From Cladophialophora immunda (lineage: Eukaryota; Ascomycota; Eurotiomycetes; Chaetothyriales; Herpotrichiellaceae): 64,000 nucleotides of DNA. The translations under genes were made by a program, and so were the position numbers. The stretch is taken from assembly GCF_000835495.1 (NCBI RefSeq), contig NW_015622542.1:1882485-1946484 (forward strand). The letters run 5' to 3'. Of this stretch, positions 22,588-33,901 are shown piece after piece. Numbering within the stretch: position 1 is the first letter of the stretch; every line of letters begins with the position of its first letter. Below the pieces are notes generated by a model that did no database searches, was not told the origin of the DNA, and saw nothing but the letters and a program-made list of their open reading frames with translations.

Positions 22588-23827
22588 ATGTCTTCTGCAG
22601 CTCTGCGCTCTAAGCGCTTCGAAGGCCTTGGCCGAATAGACGTACATCATCATTGCTTCCCGGCCACCGTCCCAGAACTACGGTCTGAGTTTCAGGACAA
22701 CAAATTCGGAATTGCCTTCACGGACTTCCCTGTCAAACCTGAAGAGCACATTCAGTACATGGATGAGGTGGGCGTGCAAACGGCAGTGATTGTAAGTTGG
22801 TCTGAGATACCGCCAGAATGTTGGTACTGATGCCATACCAAGACTCCGTCAATCAAGAACGAATGGCACAACAAGTTCACCAAAGATGAATTCCTGAAGT
22901 TGTGCGAGGATTCCCTCCAAGCGCAGCTTGACTATGTTGCCTATAACCCTCTGAGATTCGGTAGGCGGGCCAAAATTCTTGGGGACCTGGATAGAACTGA
23001 CAAGGCTTCGTCAAGGCTGTTTCGCAATTTTGCCCCTGCCTCATATCGAGGAATGCCTCGCCTTCATCAAGAAGGCTTCAACCCTGCCTCATCCCCCCGA
23101 CGGATGGGGCGTAACTACGGCCATGGGTATGCCTTCTCAAGATCGGCTGATTCGAATTACTGATCCCTTCTCAGGCGAGAAGTACCTTGGCGATCCAGCG
23201 TTCGAGCCGGTATGGGCAGAGGTTTCTCGACAAGGTTCAGTGGTATTCGTTCATCCTGCAGACACGGTCATGCCGCCTGGCATCCCATTCGGCCCGTGTA
23301 GGCAAACCCCTAGTTATAAAATCTACAAGAGGACGTTTGCTGATACCGCCACAGTTGTCCAGGAGTTTCCCTTTGACACTTGTCGGGCTATCACGACGGT
23401 GATCAGCTCTGGTCTGCTTCTCCGTCATCCAAACGTTAAATTCCTCTTCTCACATAACGGTGGTGCATTCCCGTTCCTGGCCGATCGCATTGGGGCCCAG
23501 CACATTGACGAGATAATTGCGAAGAATAACAACGGACTGCGTATGCGAGACATCTTATCCACCAAGAATATATACCTAGACACCAGCATCTCAAGTTCCT
23601 ACCAGTACCCGCTTCTGCAGAAACTGGGTATTCCCACTGAACGTCTTCTCTACGCCACGGATTTTCCCTATACCAGGCGTGGCGACTCCACCAGCTGTTA
23701 TCAAGCAGGATGGGATGCACCGTACAAATCTGGCCTGTTCAGCGACAAAGACATGGAGGACATTGTGAGGAACAACTCACTTAAGCTCTTCCCACGACTG
23801 GCGAAAGAATATGCCAAGTTGCACTAG
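22588..23827 (+). CDS. Amidohydrolase-2 family decarboxylase (ACMSD / 6-MSA decarboxylase-like)
   Basis: Four exons (22588-22791, 22843-22960, 23016-23126, 23175-23827) give 361 aa. Metal ligands are visible in RIDVHHHCFP (His20, His22), in FLFSHNGGAFPFLADR and in LLYATDFPY. The protein is close in length to ACMSD-type, 2,3-dihydroxybenzoate and 6-methylsalicylate decarboxylases, which remove CO2 from an aromatic acid using a divalent metal. The third intron (23127-23174, 48 bp, GTATGC...CTCAG) is a multiple of three and free of stops, so the frame stays open if it is retained. I remove it because the spliced product TTAMGEKYLGDPAFEPVW matches the family. A second decarboxylase in this block suggests two carboxyl groups are removed along the pathway. 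Confidence 0.85.
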
Positions 23828-24266
23828 ATGGCATTCTCTTTTCCCTTGGCCGGGTTCCTGTCGGGCATTGTCAATTGAGATCATTTTACATATCATGATC
23901 CGGGCCAGAATAAGCCACGTACTGTATGAAAATGACATGTAAATAATCTTGGTAAATCTCCTAGAGATCGTCCCTTCTCCAATCTATTCGACACACGCCA
24001 AGTATCTCCCGTCCGCGTGCTCCCAACTAGCCAGCACCAAGCTTTGATGCCGAACCGTCCAGCCGACAAACTCGACCACAGAAACTAGTGCAGTTTGCTA
24101 GGTTTCTCGGTCGTCGTTCCGGACACCGGCTCATGCACCGAATTCGAAACGTGCAACTCCTTTCTGTCCCAAAGGATAATATAAAGCGTCAGGACCCGCC
24201 GATGTCGTTGAGATTTGGGTGCTACTACAGACTTTGTAACCCTCGGAACTATTTCAACGTCACAAA
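23828..24266. other. Promoter region of the zinc alcohol dehydrogenase
   Basis: No coding signal is seen. The only clear element is the TATA box annotated at 24180. Confidence 0.5.
24180..24185 (+). promoter_or_regulatory. TATA box of the alcohol dehydrogenase gene
   Basis: TATAAA lies 87 bp before the ATG at 24267, at a normal distance for an ascomycete TATA promoter. Confidence 0.4.
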
Positions 24267-25583
24267 ATGGGGTCCGATTTTCCGTCGCAGAGTATAAGGA
24301 CTAAGGCACTGGTTGTCGAAGAAGCCAATGCACCTTTCAAGTTGATGGACGTCATCTTGGACGAGGTGCGAGATGATGAACTTCTAATCGAGATGAAATA
24401 CTCGGGAGTCTGCCACACAGTGAGGCCATTTGGTTGTCCACATCGGCTGGAGCAGAGAAGCTAACATTCGCTCAAGGATATTGTGGTGCAACATAACGGC
24501 GTTCCTGTTGGAGACTATCCCGCCATTCTTGGCCATGAAGGGGCGGGGATTGTGCGTCGAGTCGGGAGCGCGGTGAAGAACAAACAGCTCAAGGAAGGCC
24601 AAAACGTGTTGCTCAGTTTTCACACTTGTCGGAATTGTGTCTACTGCAAGGCCGGCAACTGGGGCACTTGTCCTCAGATGACGGCCTGCAACTTTACAGG
24701 GACAAGACTGTCCGATGGGAGCGCGCCGGCGAGACTGGTGGATGGGCGCCCTGCGCGAGGGCAGTTCTTCGGACACTCTTCATTCAGCAAAATGTCAATC
24801 GTCCCAGAAGACTGTGTGGTCCCGTGCGACCTGCCAGAAGATACCCTGGCCTTGCTAGCTCCTCTCGGTTGCGGATATCAGACAGGCGCAGGAACTGTCC
24901 TGAACGCCCTCAAGCCAGCGAAGTGGACGAAGTTTGCTGTCTTCGGGGTTGGTGCGGTGGGAGTTGCAGCCATGTTGGCAGCGAAAGCAGAAGGCGTGGA
25001 AACTTTGATTGCTGTGGACATCTTGCAGAGCAAGCTTGACATGGCAGCCGGCTTCGGAGCCACTCACCTGATTAATACCTCCGAAGTGCAAGATCTTGTC
25101 TCAGCATTGAAGAACATAGGGGTGGACCAGATTATCGACACAACCGGAGTGTCCTCGTTGATTGAGCAAGGGATCAAGGCGCTCAGCCATGCTGGAACCC
25201 TTGCCTTAGTAGGGCTTCCTCGACCTGATGCACCTATCCAGGTTGACCCCCTTGACATCATGCTCTCATGTAAGAACATCATTGGTGTCATCGAGGGACG
25301 GTGCAATCCTCCAGAGGTATGTAATGGACGAGCATTCTGCCAGAACAAGCTAACATGGAACTTCGCGCAGTTCCTGCCTCAGCTTATAGAGCTTTTCAAG
25401 CAGGGGAGGTTCCCAGTTGACAAGCTCGGAAAGGTCTATCCCGCTTCTTCGATCGACAGTGCATTGAAGGACCTCAAACGCGGCTCGGTAAGGCTTGCTT
25501 GACCTCTTGGAAATACATGCTTGCCCTCTGACACTGATCAACTTCAGGTAATCAAGCCGATTCTATCATGGGCAAATGTGTGA
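24267..25583 (+). CDS. Zinc-dependent (aryl-)alcohol dehydrogenase, MDR family
   Basis: Four exons (24267-24419, 24477-25316, 25371-25487, 25548-25583) give 381 aa. Catalytic zinc ligands are Cys49 in SGVCHTD and His71-Glu72 in GHEGAG. The structural zinc loop has the Cys-x2-Cys-x2-Cys-x7-Cys pattern of CRNCVYCKAGNWGTC. The NAD-binding turn is GVGAVG. The layout fits the class III/aryl-alcohol dehydrogenases that interconvert benzylic alcohols and aldehydes. The second intron (25317-25370, 54 bp) is a multiple of three and open, but its GCTAAC branch point and the family sequence NPPEFLPQLIELF show it is removed. The last exon encodes only VIKPILSWANV. It would oxidise an aromatic alcohol made by the P450. 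Confidence 0.9.
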
Positions 25584-26384
25584 TCATGAAAATTGAGGCC
25601 AACTGTGAAGATCCTCGGATCTCTGAGCGGTAGAACCATAGATGCCTCACACTTACAAGGTGGTTGTGCGGTTGGACAGGCAATAGCACATGGCCCTAAT
25701 TATCTAACATCCTGGAGACTGCTTCCCGTTCAACACTGCCGTACATCTTCGCCGAGGTCTCAATCCGCGCCATCGCCCAAAAGCGAATGTAATGGGACCA
25801 CCTACGCCAATGGGATGACACCCGCAGGTTCGGTCTAGGTGGAGACGCACTGATCTTTTATTTGACGAGCATCCCAGGGTGCACCTCTCCAGGCGGGGAA
25901 GAGTACGGGGAGGCACAGCGAAGCGAGGGCATGATTCTAGACCATTACCAGCTTTGAATTTGTTTCTTCTATTCCTTGCGCCCAAGGGATTTGGGGCTGA
26001 TGGCCTAGAATGATGAAGTGGCCAAAATGCAAAGACCACCTCTGCATCATCATGGTTGACCGGCTAGTCTAGACTCGTAATGACGAGCACATCAAGCCTG
26101 ATTGTCGTCCCCATAACTTCGTTAGCCAGGTACAGCTCATTGTAGGCTGGACCAGCGGGTTTCCCGCCCCGCATGTCTGGAGTTTCGACCGGATGTTGCA
26201 CTTGATTCCAAGACCCAAGCTTGACGTACCTGGTTCCGGAAGTCTCTGCAATGATGTCTTCTCCCAATTTCTTTCCCTGTAGATTGACAGCGAAATCCCA
26301 TTATCGGATATCGAGTCATGGTAGGAGACATAAACGAATTCCCATCTTCCTGCTACAGGTAGCTGTCATCTTTGTCAAAAGAAT
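25584..26384. other. Promoter region of the Zn2Cys6 regulator
   Basis: I see no gene. One CGGGGAG at 25906-25912 matches the motif of the catabolic block, with a related GCGGGGAAG just before it at 25892-25900, so the regulator may control itself. Confidence 0.45.
25906..25912 (+). promoter_or_regulatory. CGGGGAG site upstream of the Zn2Cys6 regulator
   Basis: A single exact copy lies about 475 bp before the regulator start. It would fit autoregulation if the motif is indeed the site of this factor. Confidence 0.3.
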
Positions 26385-29300
26385 ATGGCTAGCCTCGATA
26401 ATTCGATAGTTCCTTCGACCAAGCGCGGCGCCGAAGCGACAGCCGGAAGCCGACCAAAACGACGAAAGACAGCAGTCGCTTGCAACGAATGTCGAGACAG
26501 AAAGAGAAAATGCGATGGGAAAAGGCCTGTCTGCGGAGCCTGCTCCATCAAATCCAAGGGCGAGCAGACTTGCACATGGGACCCGGACAAGACAGGCAAA
26601 TTCCACGACTCCCAGTACGTACAGAGCCATCGTCCCAGGCATGCCTGTGAAGGCTTTGGCCTCTGTGTGTATAATACTGACGTTTCTTGCGCTTGGTCGT
26701 AGGTATGTAATGTCCTTACAGGCGCGAATCCGACAACTAGAGAGCATGCTGGCACGACAATCTCCTGCGCCTCTTGTCACACAAACCGACACGCATCAGA
26801 TGAGCTTCGATGTGCCAGCCTATGAACCGCCAGTAGGGTCGGTCGAACCTTCAGAACCGTCTCCTCTAGTTGTCCCTGATGCTTCTACCGGTACCGGAAC
26901 CGGCGACGCCCCCGGAGCGATGTCTTTTATCTTGAACAATACGATGGACCGCTCGCCAACCCCTCCGCAGCCGTCCACCCATGCCATGCATATCCCAGAC
27001 CGAACTCATCAAATTACTGATGTGCAGTCGTCTGTGGCAGATTGTGCTCCAGCTACAGATACTCCAAATCGTCCAAGCGCCACGGCGCTTGACCATGATC
27101 TAGATGAGGTCGACGATTCCGATGCTGATGTCGATGGTATGGGTGCTGTAGCGTCCAACTCCATCCACGAAGCTTCCACAACTGGCACCTATGCTCCCGA
27201 AAGAGCATACTTCGGACCCTCCAGCACTTTGGGCTTCATGAAGCATATCCAAGCTGTGCTGCAGCCTCACAATGCTGAAGTTGTCAAGAACACAAAAAAT
27301 GAGCGGTTTGGTGAGCAGGATAGTTTTCCCTCGATAGGTGAAGACCATTGCTGAGCTTCCAAGGTTACACTCAAGCATTTAGGAAAGCCACCACGCAGAC
27401 CTTCAGTCGTCGTCACTATGTCGTTCCACCTAAAACATTGGCAAATGCATTGCTTTCGAGCTACTGGAATCATGTCCACCCGATCTATCCATATCTTTTC
27501 AAGACCGCTCTGAATATTCGCTATCAGAAGCTATGGTCCGATCCTGACGAGAAGTCTCCTTGCGCGTCTTTCCTTGACTCGAGGTTCGTGTTACAAGACC
27601 ACACTGACGTAGAGGGCTACTATTCCAACGAGCCAATATTTTTCTGTATAATCAATCTTGTCTTTGCCCTTGGGGCGCAGTACAGCCCTGTCGTTGACCC
27701 TGACGAACGCTGCGAGACAGGCGAAGTCTTCTTCCAACGGGCGAAAGGGTTTATCAATCTTGACAGCCTAGAGTATGGAGAAGTAACACTTGTGCAAGCG
27801 CTTCTACTTATGGGCCTATATCTCCAGAGTACCGACAGATCCAGTATGTGCTGGAACATCGTTGGCTTGGCTATACGGACATCGCAGTCGATCGGGTTGG
27901 ATAAAACAGTCTATCGTTATGTGTCAAGCAGGCCACTAAGCCGCCTGGATGAAGAGATCAGGAAAAGGTTGTGGGGAGGCTGCATTATCCAAGACAGGTA
28001 CTCAATCCTTGTTCAACCACTCCGCCAGATGACGTTCGTAGAGCGTTAATGCTCTGTCATGAGGCTTTGTCTATTCTCTCATTAGTCTTGCACTGACTGT
28101 TAACAGAGTTGCGTCCATGATGTTTGGACGGCCGCTGATGCTGCCTCCTGCTTCAATACGAGGCATCAGCCTCCCGACTGCCGTCGAGGAGGAAGAATTG
28201 ATGAAAGTAACAGTATCGTCGGGTCTACACCCTTCCGCCAAGCCAAACTACATCACATTCTTCGCCCATGCTGTCAAGCTTTGTCAACTCGTTGGGGAGG
28301 TGCTTGATGCGATATATGGTGGTGCAGCCTACACGACTGATGACACGGAGTCTAGTGCCAGTACCCCAACTCCCAGAATGGGCTCGGCTAAGTCGTTGAT
28401 TGAGAAGATTAAGACAGGAAATGCTCAGGGCATATTGGAGCTCGATGCTGAGTTGACCAAGTGGCGGGAGGATCTTCCCTGGTTTCTTCAAATTTCCACG
28501 TACACAACAGCCTCCACTGGCACTCGCACCTCACCTGCTCCTGACGGCGGCCCTATCCTAGCCGAGATACCCCACGAGCTTCTGGCCATATTTCATCGGC
28601 AGGCCAAGATCTTACAGGCTCGGTATTCCTATTTCCCGCAGGTGACAACTCGCAAACTCACTGACACGCTCCTTCACAGATTCCTCCATGTGAAAATCTT
28701 GTTGTCTCGCCCCGTTCTGACCGTGCTTCTTTCGAACACTGATACTCCAGCCAGCACATACACTTCGGCCGATGCACTGCAAATAGTGCTACGACAGACC
28801 ACGCTGGAAAAGATATCTAAGCATTGTATCCAGGCAGCTCAAGATGTCACGAACCTCGTCTATGACAGCCTGATGTCCGGCGATGTGACGTTGCCTGCTT
28901 GGTGGTACAACGTCTTCTGTCAGCCCGACCACATATATCCTTCCGGCCTCGACCGTGCTGACCACGAACAGATTTTTATACTGCTGCCACTATTTTTGTA
29001 GCGCAGCGACTTTGTCCTCCACTCATGCCTTTGGAGGCAGAAGACCAATGGCAACAATGCTGGGACAAGTGCCTTCGAGGTCTTCATAGATACAAATCTC
29101 AAAGCGTGGTGGCGAGGCGGTGCTTCAAAGTGCTTGAATTGGTGAACAAGCAGCTCTTTCGAGCCAAGGACCACGGTATGCATATCACTAAGGACACGAA
29201 GTTCTGTGGCGTTAAACGATTGCTAGTGCATGCGCTTTCCACCGGCCTAGCGAACTCTGCGACTGTTAGCCGTCAACAGGGACGAATGAGCCAAGCAATT

Positions 29301-29507
29301 GACACTGTGGCAGAAACCGAGATCTTTGCTGACCCAGACTTACATGTTTCGGCCGATGGTGGAATGAGCTTCAACTTGGCTCTGGATGCTCAGGATATGG
29401 AGTGGTTGGCCAACATACCTTTTGATCCCACCATCGACATCGATACCTCAGTTGCCGGATGGTATGAAGAGCAGGGGGCTGACCAGCAGGTATTCCCGCC
29501 GACATAA
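26385..29507 (+). CDS. Zn2Cys6 transcription factor with fungal-specific TF domain
   Basis: Five exons (26385-26614, 26703-27310, 27364-27997, 28107-28918, 28972-29507) give 939 aa. The binuclear cluster lies near residues 33-62 with the spacing C-x2-C-x6-C-x6-C-x2-C-x8-C, after a basic stretch RPKRRKTAVA. A linker helix follows, with QARIRQLESMLARQ as a short coiled coil. The middle homology region carries the fungal TF-domain signatures, including HVHPIYPYLF, LDEEIRKRLWGGC and MMFGRPLMLPP. The third and fourth introns each restore these blocks, for example WWYNVFYFYTAATIFVAQRL. It sits inside the catabolic gene block and is the natural candidate for its activator. It would act in the nucleus. 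Confidence 0.9.
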
Positions 29508-29698
29508 TGCTCACGGGGAAAGTGGTTGTCTTCGTTGGAAATACAATGTACATGGGTGGAAGACCAATATTTTTGTGGCCCTTTCTGTGTGCATCAGCTT
29601 AGATGGCAGCACGACATAATTCTCATCTTGTCTGTATGTGACTTCTCCCATCACCGACTATCCTCCCTATTGCTGCTGTTTCCGCTGATCTCGCCTGA

Positions 29699-31350
29699 CT
29701 AGAAACTGTCACCGTGATGCGACGGACGAGCTTCCTTCCAGATCTTCGCAGACCACGCTCTGATACGAGGTCCCTTCCACCAGAAGATAAAAATGGGGAT
29801 GTGGGCCACGAACGCAATGACTGCGAGCACACCAAACGGGATGGCATATCCTTGACTCGTGTTCCACGGGACAATGGCGTAGGAAATGGCAAAGGCCGCG
29901 AAATTCTTGAACCCGTTCTGAATGACCAGCGCTGCATCCGCGCGCGCAATGTATACATCAACCAGGTAGGTTTGGGTAAGGTTGCACGCCACAAGAAAGG
30001 AAAACATGACTAGGAATATTAGTCAAACTCGACCCATAGCAGCAGAGAGGAGGGAAGGGAAAACCTTACTGAAAGCTTCTCCGACGAGCACCGCGACATA
30101 GTGATCATGATTCTGTGCGCATACCCCGACGATGATACAGCCCACCGGCGCCAGAACCGCGGTGACACTGAAGAACACCAGTCTCCACTCTGGCTGGAAG
30201 TCGGCCGCATGGCGATGTCGATCGACATACCAGTCGTTGAGGAACCCGGAGTATGGGATCGCGAGACAGGTGGCGAGGAACGGCGACAGAGCCGTCAGGC
30301 CGGTTCGCTTAATGTCGAATCCGTACTCGCCCTCGAAGATGAAGGTGTTGGACGTCAACATGTAGTTTGCCACCATTAACAAGATGGAAAAGTGGCAGGT
30401 CATGACCAACACGGCCGGGTGCGGGATGTAGCGGAACGGATAGGCGAATGCTCGCCAGAAGCTATTTGGAACTCGAGGTTAACACGTTGTCAGGCGGCAA
30501 TCTCGCAGGCACATACTCACCTGTTGACCTTGCTTCGTCCGCCTCCACTGACCGCCGGAAACGTCCAGTTGTCCACCAGACGCCGCTGACGCCCGTGCTG
30601 AACCGCAGACTCTCGAGTGTACTGGGTCTCTGGGAATAGGGAGAACAGCAAGAAACAGCACGACAGCGACAGAATCACGTGGATCCATTCGATCCAGCGC
30701 CAGCCGAGATTCGCAGTGATGTAGGCCCCCTGTAAGCTCCCGATGGCAAATCCCGAGGCCTCGAAGAGGGTGAGGAGCGCCATGCACTTGGCCCTGTCGT
30801 CCAGGAAGAAGACGTCCGCGATGACCTGTGGCCCCAGCGTCTCCGGCGACGCCATGCACGCCGATGCCAATGTCCGTGCCGCTGTGAGACAGCCAAAAGA
30901 GTCCGCTTTGGCGCCCCAGATGGAGAACAGGCCGCCGGCGAGGCTGGACAAGACGAAGCACTTCCGCACCCCGAACTTGTTGCCCAGCGCGACCCAGAAC
31001 AGCGATGCAACCCCGTACGCGAGCAGAGGCGATCCGACCAGGTACGTGACGACGTTGAGGCCGCAGTGGAGGTCTTCCGCGACCACAAAGAAAGCGGGGG
31101 CGATGGCGATCATGTTGAGGGGTCCTTGAAACGCCCAGACACACAGCACCGCGAGGATGGCCAGTTTCTGTCCCGTCGGCCAGTTCAGGGGGTCGAAGGC
31201 ATCGTCGCTGGGCTGAGGGTCCAGCGGGAGCCCGTGGCGAGAGAGCTTGACCACGGCCGAGTTCTCGTGGTGGCATGCCTCTCTCGACAGCTCTTCGACG
31301 TTGTTTGAGGCGTCAGGATCCTTTTCGTCAACACCGGTGATTCGAGACAT
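29699..31350 (-). CDS. MFS transporter, allantoate permease-like
   Basis: Three exons, complement(29699-30009, 30070-30461, 30521-31350), give 510 aa with introns of 60 and 59 bp. Hydrophobic segments consistent with 12 helices are visible. LNWPTGQKLAILAVLCVWAF opens the first, LGNKFGVRKCFVLSSLAGG covers the 2-3 loop, and SLQGAYITANLGWRWIEWIH follows the fourth to fifth helices. The long central loop contains RQRRLVDNW. The frame is open upstream to 31488, but the ATG at 31350 (MSRITGVDEKD) begins the usual acidic leader. It differs clearly from the transporter at 15694, so the block has two porters, perhaps for uptake and efflux or for two substrates. Two CTCCCCG sites lie 190-240 bp upstream. 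Confidence 0.88.
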
Positions 31351-32084
31351 GGTCGAGTAGAGGGACAGACTCTCGAAAAAGCCGGGAAGGAAAGCAAATG
31401 TGCTAAGGCCGAGCCGGCAGGCGGAGCATCCGTCGTCCTTGTCGTCCGGAAATCGACCTGGGTGGGCAGATTGGGCAATGGATCTCATTTATACACCAAA
31501 GACGCCTTGGACGGCTCTAAGTATTCCTCCCACTCCAACTCCCCGTCTCTCATAACCCCCAATGATATCGCTAAGGACAGTCTCCCCGCCTAGACTTACG
31601 GCTACAAGACGGAACATCGCGCCTCGCGTTGGCGGAATAATATAGTCGTTGTGGTAGATAAGGACAGGAGGCAGGATGTTCGTGACCGGTGCATTCACGC
31701 GGAGCACGGAAAAAGCTCGAATCGGATGAATCCCGTTCACCAGAAGCCACCGATTGCCAGAGTGCTCATCTGCAGCGTCAGTAGATTCAGTAGTCAGCTT
31801 TGGTATTGCGGGCCCTGGGCCGAGATAGTTCTGCTGGAACTGCAAGCGATAGGGACTCGGCTGCGTCCCGAAACGTCTGTCATCATCCTTGCGACATATC
31901 ATTGCATGTCGGGGAGCTCGACTTGTGGAAAATACTGCTCTCTAATACGGTATCTCGAATAGCGATTCAGAGTCACAGGAATAATCACTGATCCATGCGA
32001 AAATTTGCTTCCTGTTAGAGCTATACCTTTGGCTTCTCAGTTATGATGGCAGGTTGGCAGCACATATTCCTTGACTTGTTTCAA
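31351..32084. other. Promoter region of the second transporter
   Basis: This includes the transporter promoter and the 3' flank of the P450. A 138-codon minus frame (31489-31902) has no family feature. The paired motif is annotated separately. Confidence 0.45.
31539..31588 (-). promoter_or_regulatory. Two CTCCCCG sites upstream of the second transporter
   Basis: CTCCCCG occurs at 31539-31545 and 31582-31588 on the plus strand, 43 bp apart. That is close to the 38-bp spacing in the monooxygenase promoter. Both lie within 240 bp of the transporter start on the minus strand. Confidence 0.42.
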
Positions 32085-33901
32085 CTATTGACTGCTCTCT
32101 TTCAAGTACAGATTCAAACTCTTGCTCACCGGACCGCCACTGAAGCCATCCGTCATTATCATGTCGGAATCGGCCGTGGTTGGTGCAATCGTGACATCGA
32201 ACCGACGAAAGAAAGACGGGACTACGAGCTGAAGTTCCATCATAGCAAGGCTATAGAGGTCATTACGAATCACGATGGGACACTGGTGAGCAACTTACTT
32301 GCGCCCAATGCAAGCTCGTGATCCAGTGCCAAAGCCATTGAATGCCGCTCTTTGTCTTGATGTGTCTTCTCCAAGCCATCTCTCTGGGAGGAAGGAGTCG
32401 GGGTCGGGAAATACGTTGGGATCTTGGTGTATCGAGTAGTTCTGAACCCCCACGATGGTCTGTCCCAGTTAGTCCATCTTTATGCCTCAAGATCAATGTA
32501 CTCCACCCACTCCTTTGGGGATTTGATTTCCATCCACCACGAGGCCATTGTCAACGGCAACACGGGGTTGGCCGCCTGGAATCGTTGGATACCTTCTGAG
32601 AGCCTCCATAATCACGGCATTCGTGTACGGAAACTTGTTCGCTGCAGTAATGTCGGGTACATCCCGTGGATGCGGGATCCGTTCATACACCTCCGCTTTG
32701 AGCTTCTTGTATACTCCTGGATGGCGGACAACAGCCCAGATCAGAAAGACTATCGTGTTGGCCGACGTCCCACTCCCGGCAATCATGATTGCCAGGAGCT
32801 CTTCCGCGACTTCGACATCGGTCAGTTTCCGTTTCAGCCACGCATCCGGTTTCTCGATCAGGCTCGTCATCACAGCAGAGCGTTTGTCCGAATTGCGCTC
32901 TCGCTGCACGATGTTGACACAGAACTGACAAAAACGATCAACTTTACGTGAAGTTGGATCTTGTCCGGGAGATTTCCTACCTCTATCCATTCATTTAGAA
33001 GGGTAAACGGCTCGCTAACAGAAACCCACGGGAGGAACCGTCCAAAGGACCGAAGTGGTGGAAATAATGCCGTCTGTGCTGATCAGCTTCATCGTTTCGC
33101 AGGATTGGTCTTGACGTACATACCCAGGCAAACGCTGCTTGAAAAGCCTCCAGCTCCCGAATGACGGGGTGCGCCTCACCTGTCCTTAGTGTTCCGCTTT
33201 CGTGGTTTAAGGAGAAGTGAACTAGATGGTGGTTACTCGGCCGCCACTCCATGCTGAGGACAGTCACAGAACTCACAGACAACGTCCAGGGCTAGGAAGT
33301 GAAGCCAGGGGTAGACATTGACAGCTTCGGATCCGCTTTGCGATCTTTCGTGAAGCTGGTCCAGCGTCTGTGAGATCTTCTCGCGCAAGAGAGGAGCGTA
33401 GGTCCAGACGTGTGCCTGAGAGTAGGTCTTCGCCATGAGTGACCTCCTCCCCGCATGCTGTGCTCTGTCGCGGATGCTGAAAACGCTATCTTCCGTCGTG
33501 AATTTGCCGGCCTTGTAGAATTCGGCCTTCGGCAGTCCCTGTCCGTGTCCGTAGATATCTTTCAATGCCGTTGGGGAGGCAAACGACAGTTCATTTGGGC
33601 CCACGCGAACCACGGGGCCGTACCTCTCATGAGCTTGCTGGATAGCGTGAGCCTTGCGAAGCTGGCGCGCATGCGATGTCGCCCAGTAAGAGGATGCTCG
33701 GGCGAGGAGGGGGCCCGGGTACCGTGCCAAAGGGTGGAACCACAGTCGGTAGGTGTACTACGTACCTGTCAATATTGGATTCTTTAGAGACGGATTCTTA
33801 CTACGGCTGACCTTTACAACGCTATAAATAAGGAAGCCAAGGAACACAATGGCAAGGAAGGTGCACGACGACGTCTCTCGGAGGATGGTCAGAATGGCCA
33901 T
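32085..33901 (-). CDS. Cytochrome P450 monooxygenase
   Basis: Seven exons, complement(32085-32250, 32299-32459, 32511-32924, 32981-33073, 33124-33221, 33277-33757, 33812-33901), give 500 aa. A membrane anchor spans residues 13-29, followed by a proline hinge YRLWFHPLARYPGP. The I-helix reads IAGSGTSAN: the usual acidic residue of AGxD/ET is Gly here. The K-helix motif is EALR, the PERW motif is present, and the haem loop is FGTGSRACIG with Cys442. The first intron has two possible donors (GTAAAG at 33817 or GTCAGC at 33811), both in phase, giving products that differ by two residues. It closes the catabolic block and could hydroxylate a methyl or ring carbon before the alcohol dehydrogenase acts. 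Confidence 0.88.

Noticed and set aside
31489..31902. A 138-codon minus-strand frame upstream of the second transporter.
   Set aside because: It holds the paired CTCCCCG sites and has no recognisable domain, so it is more likely promoter DNA.
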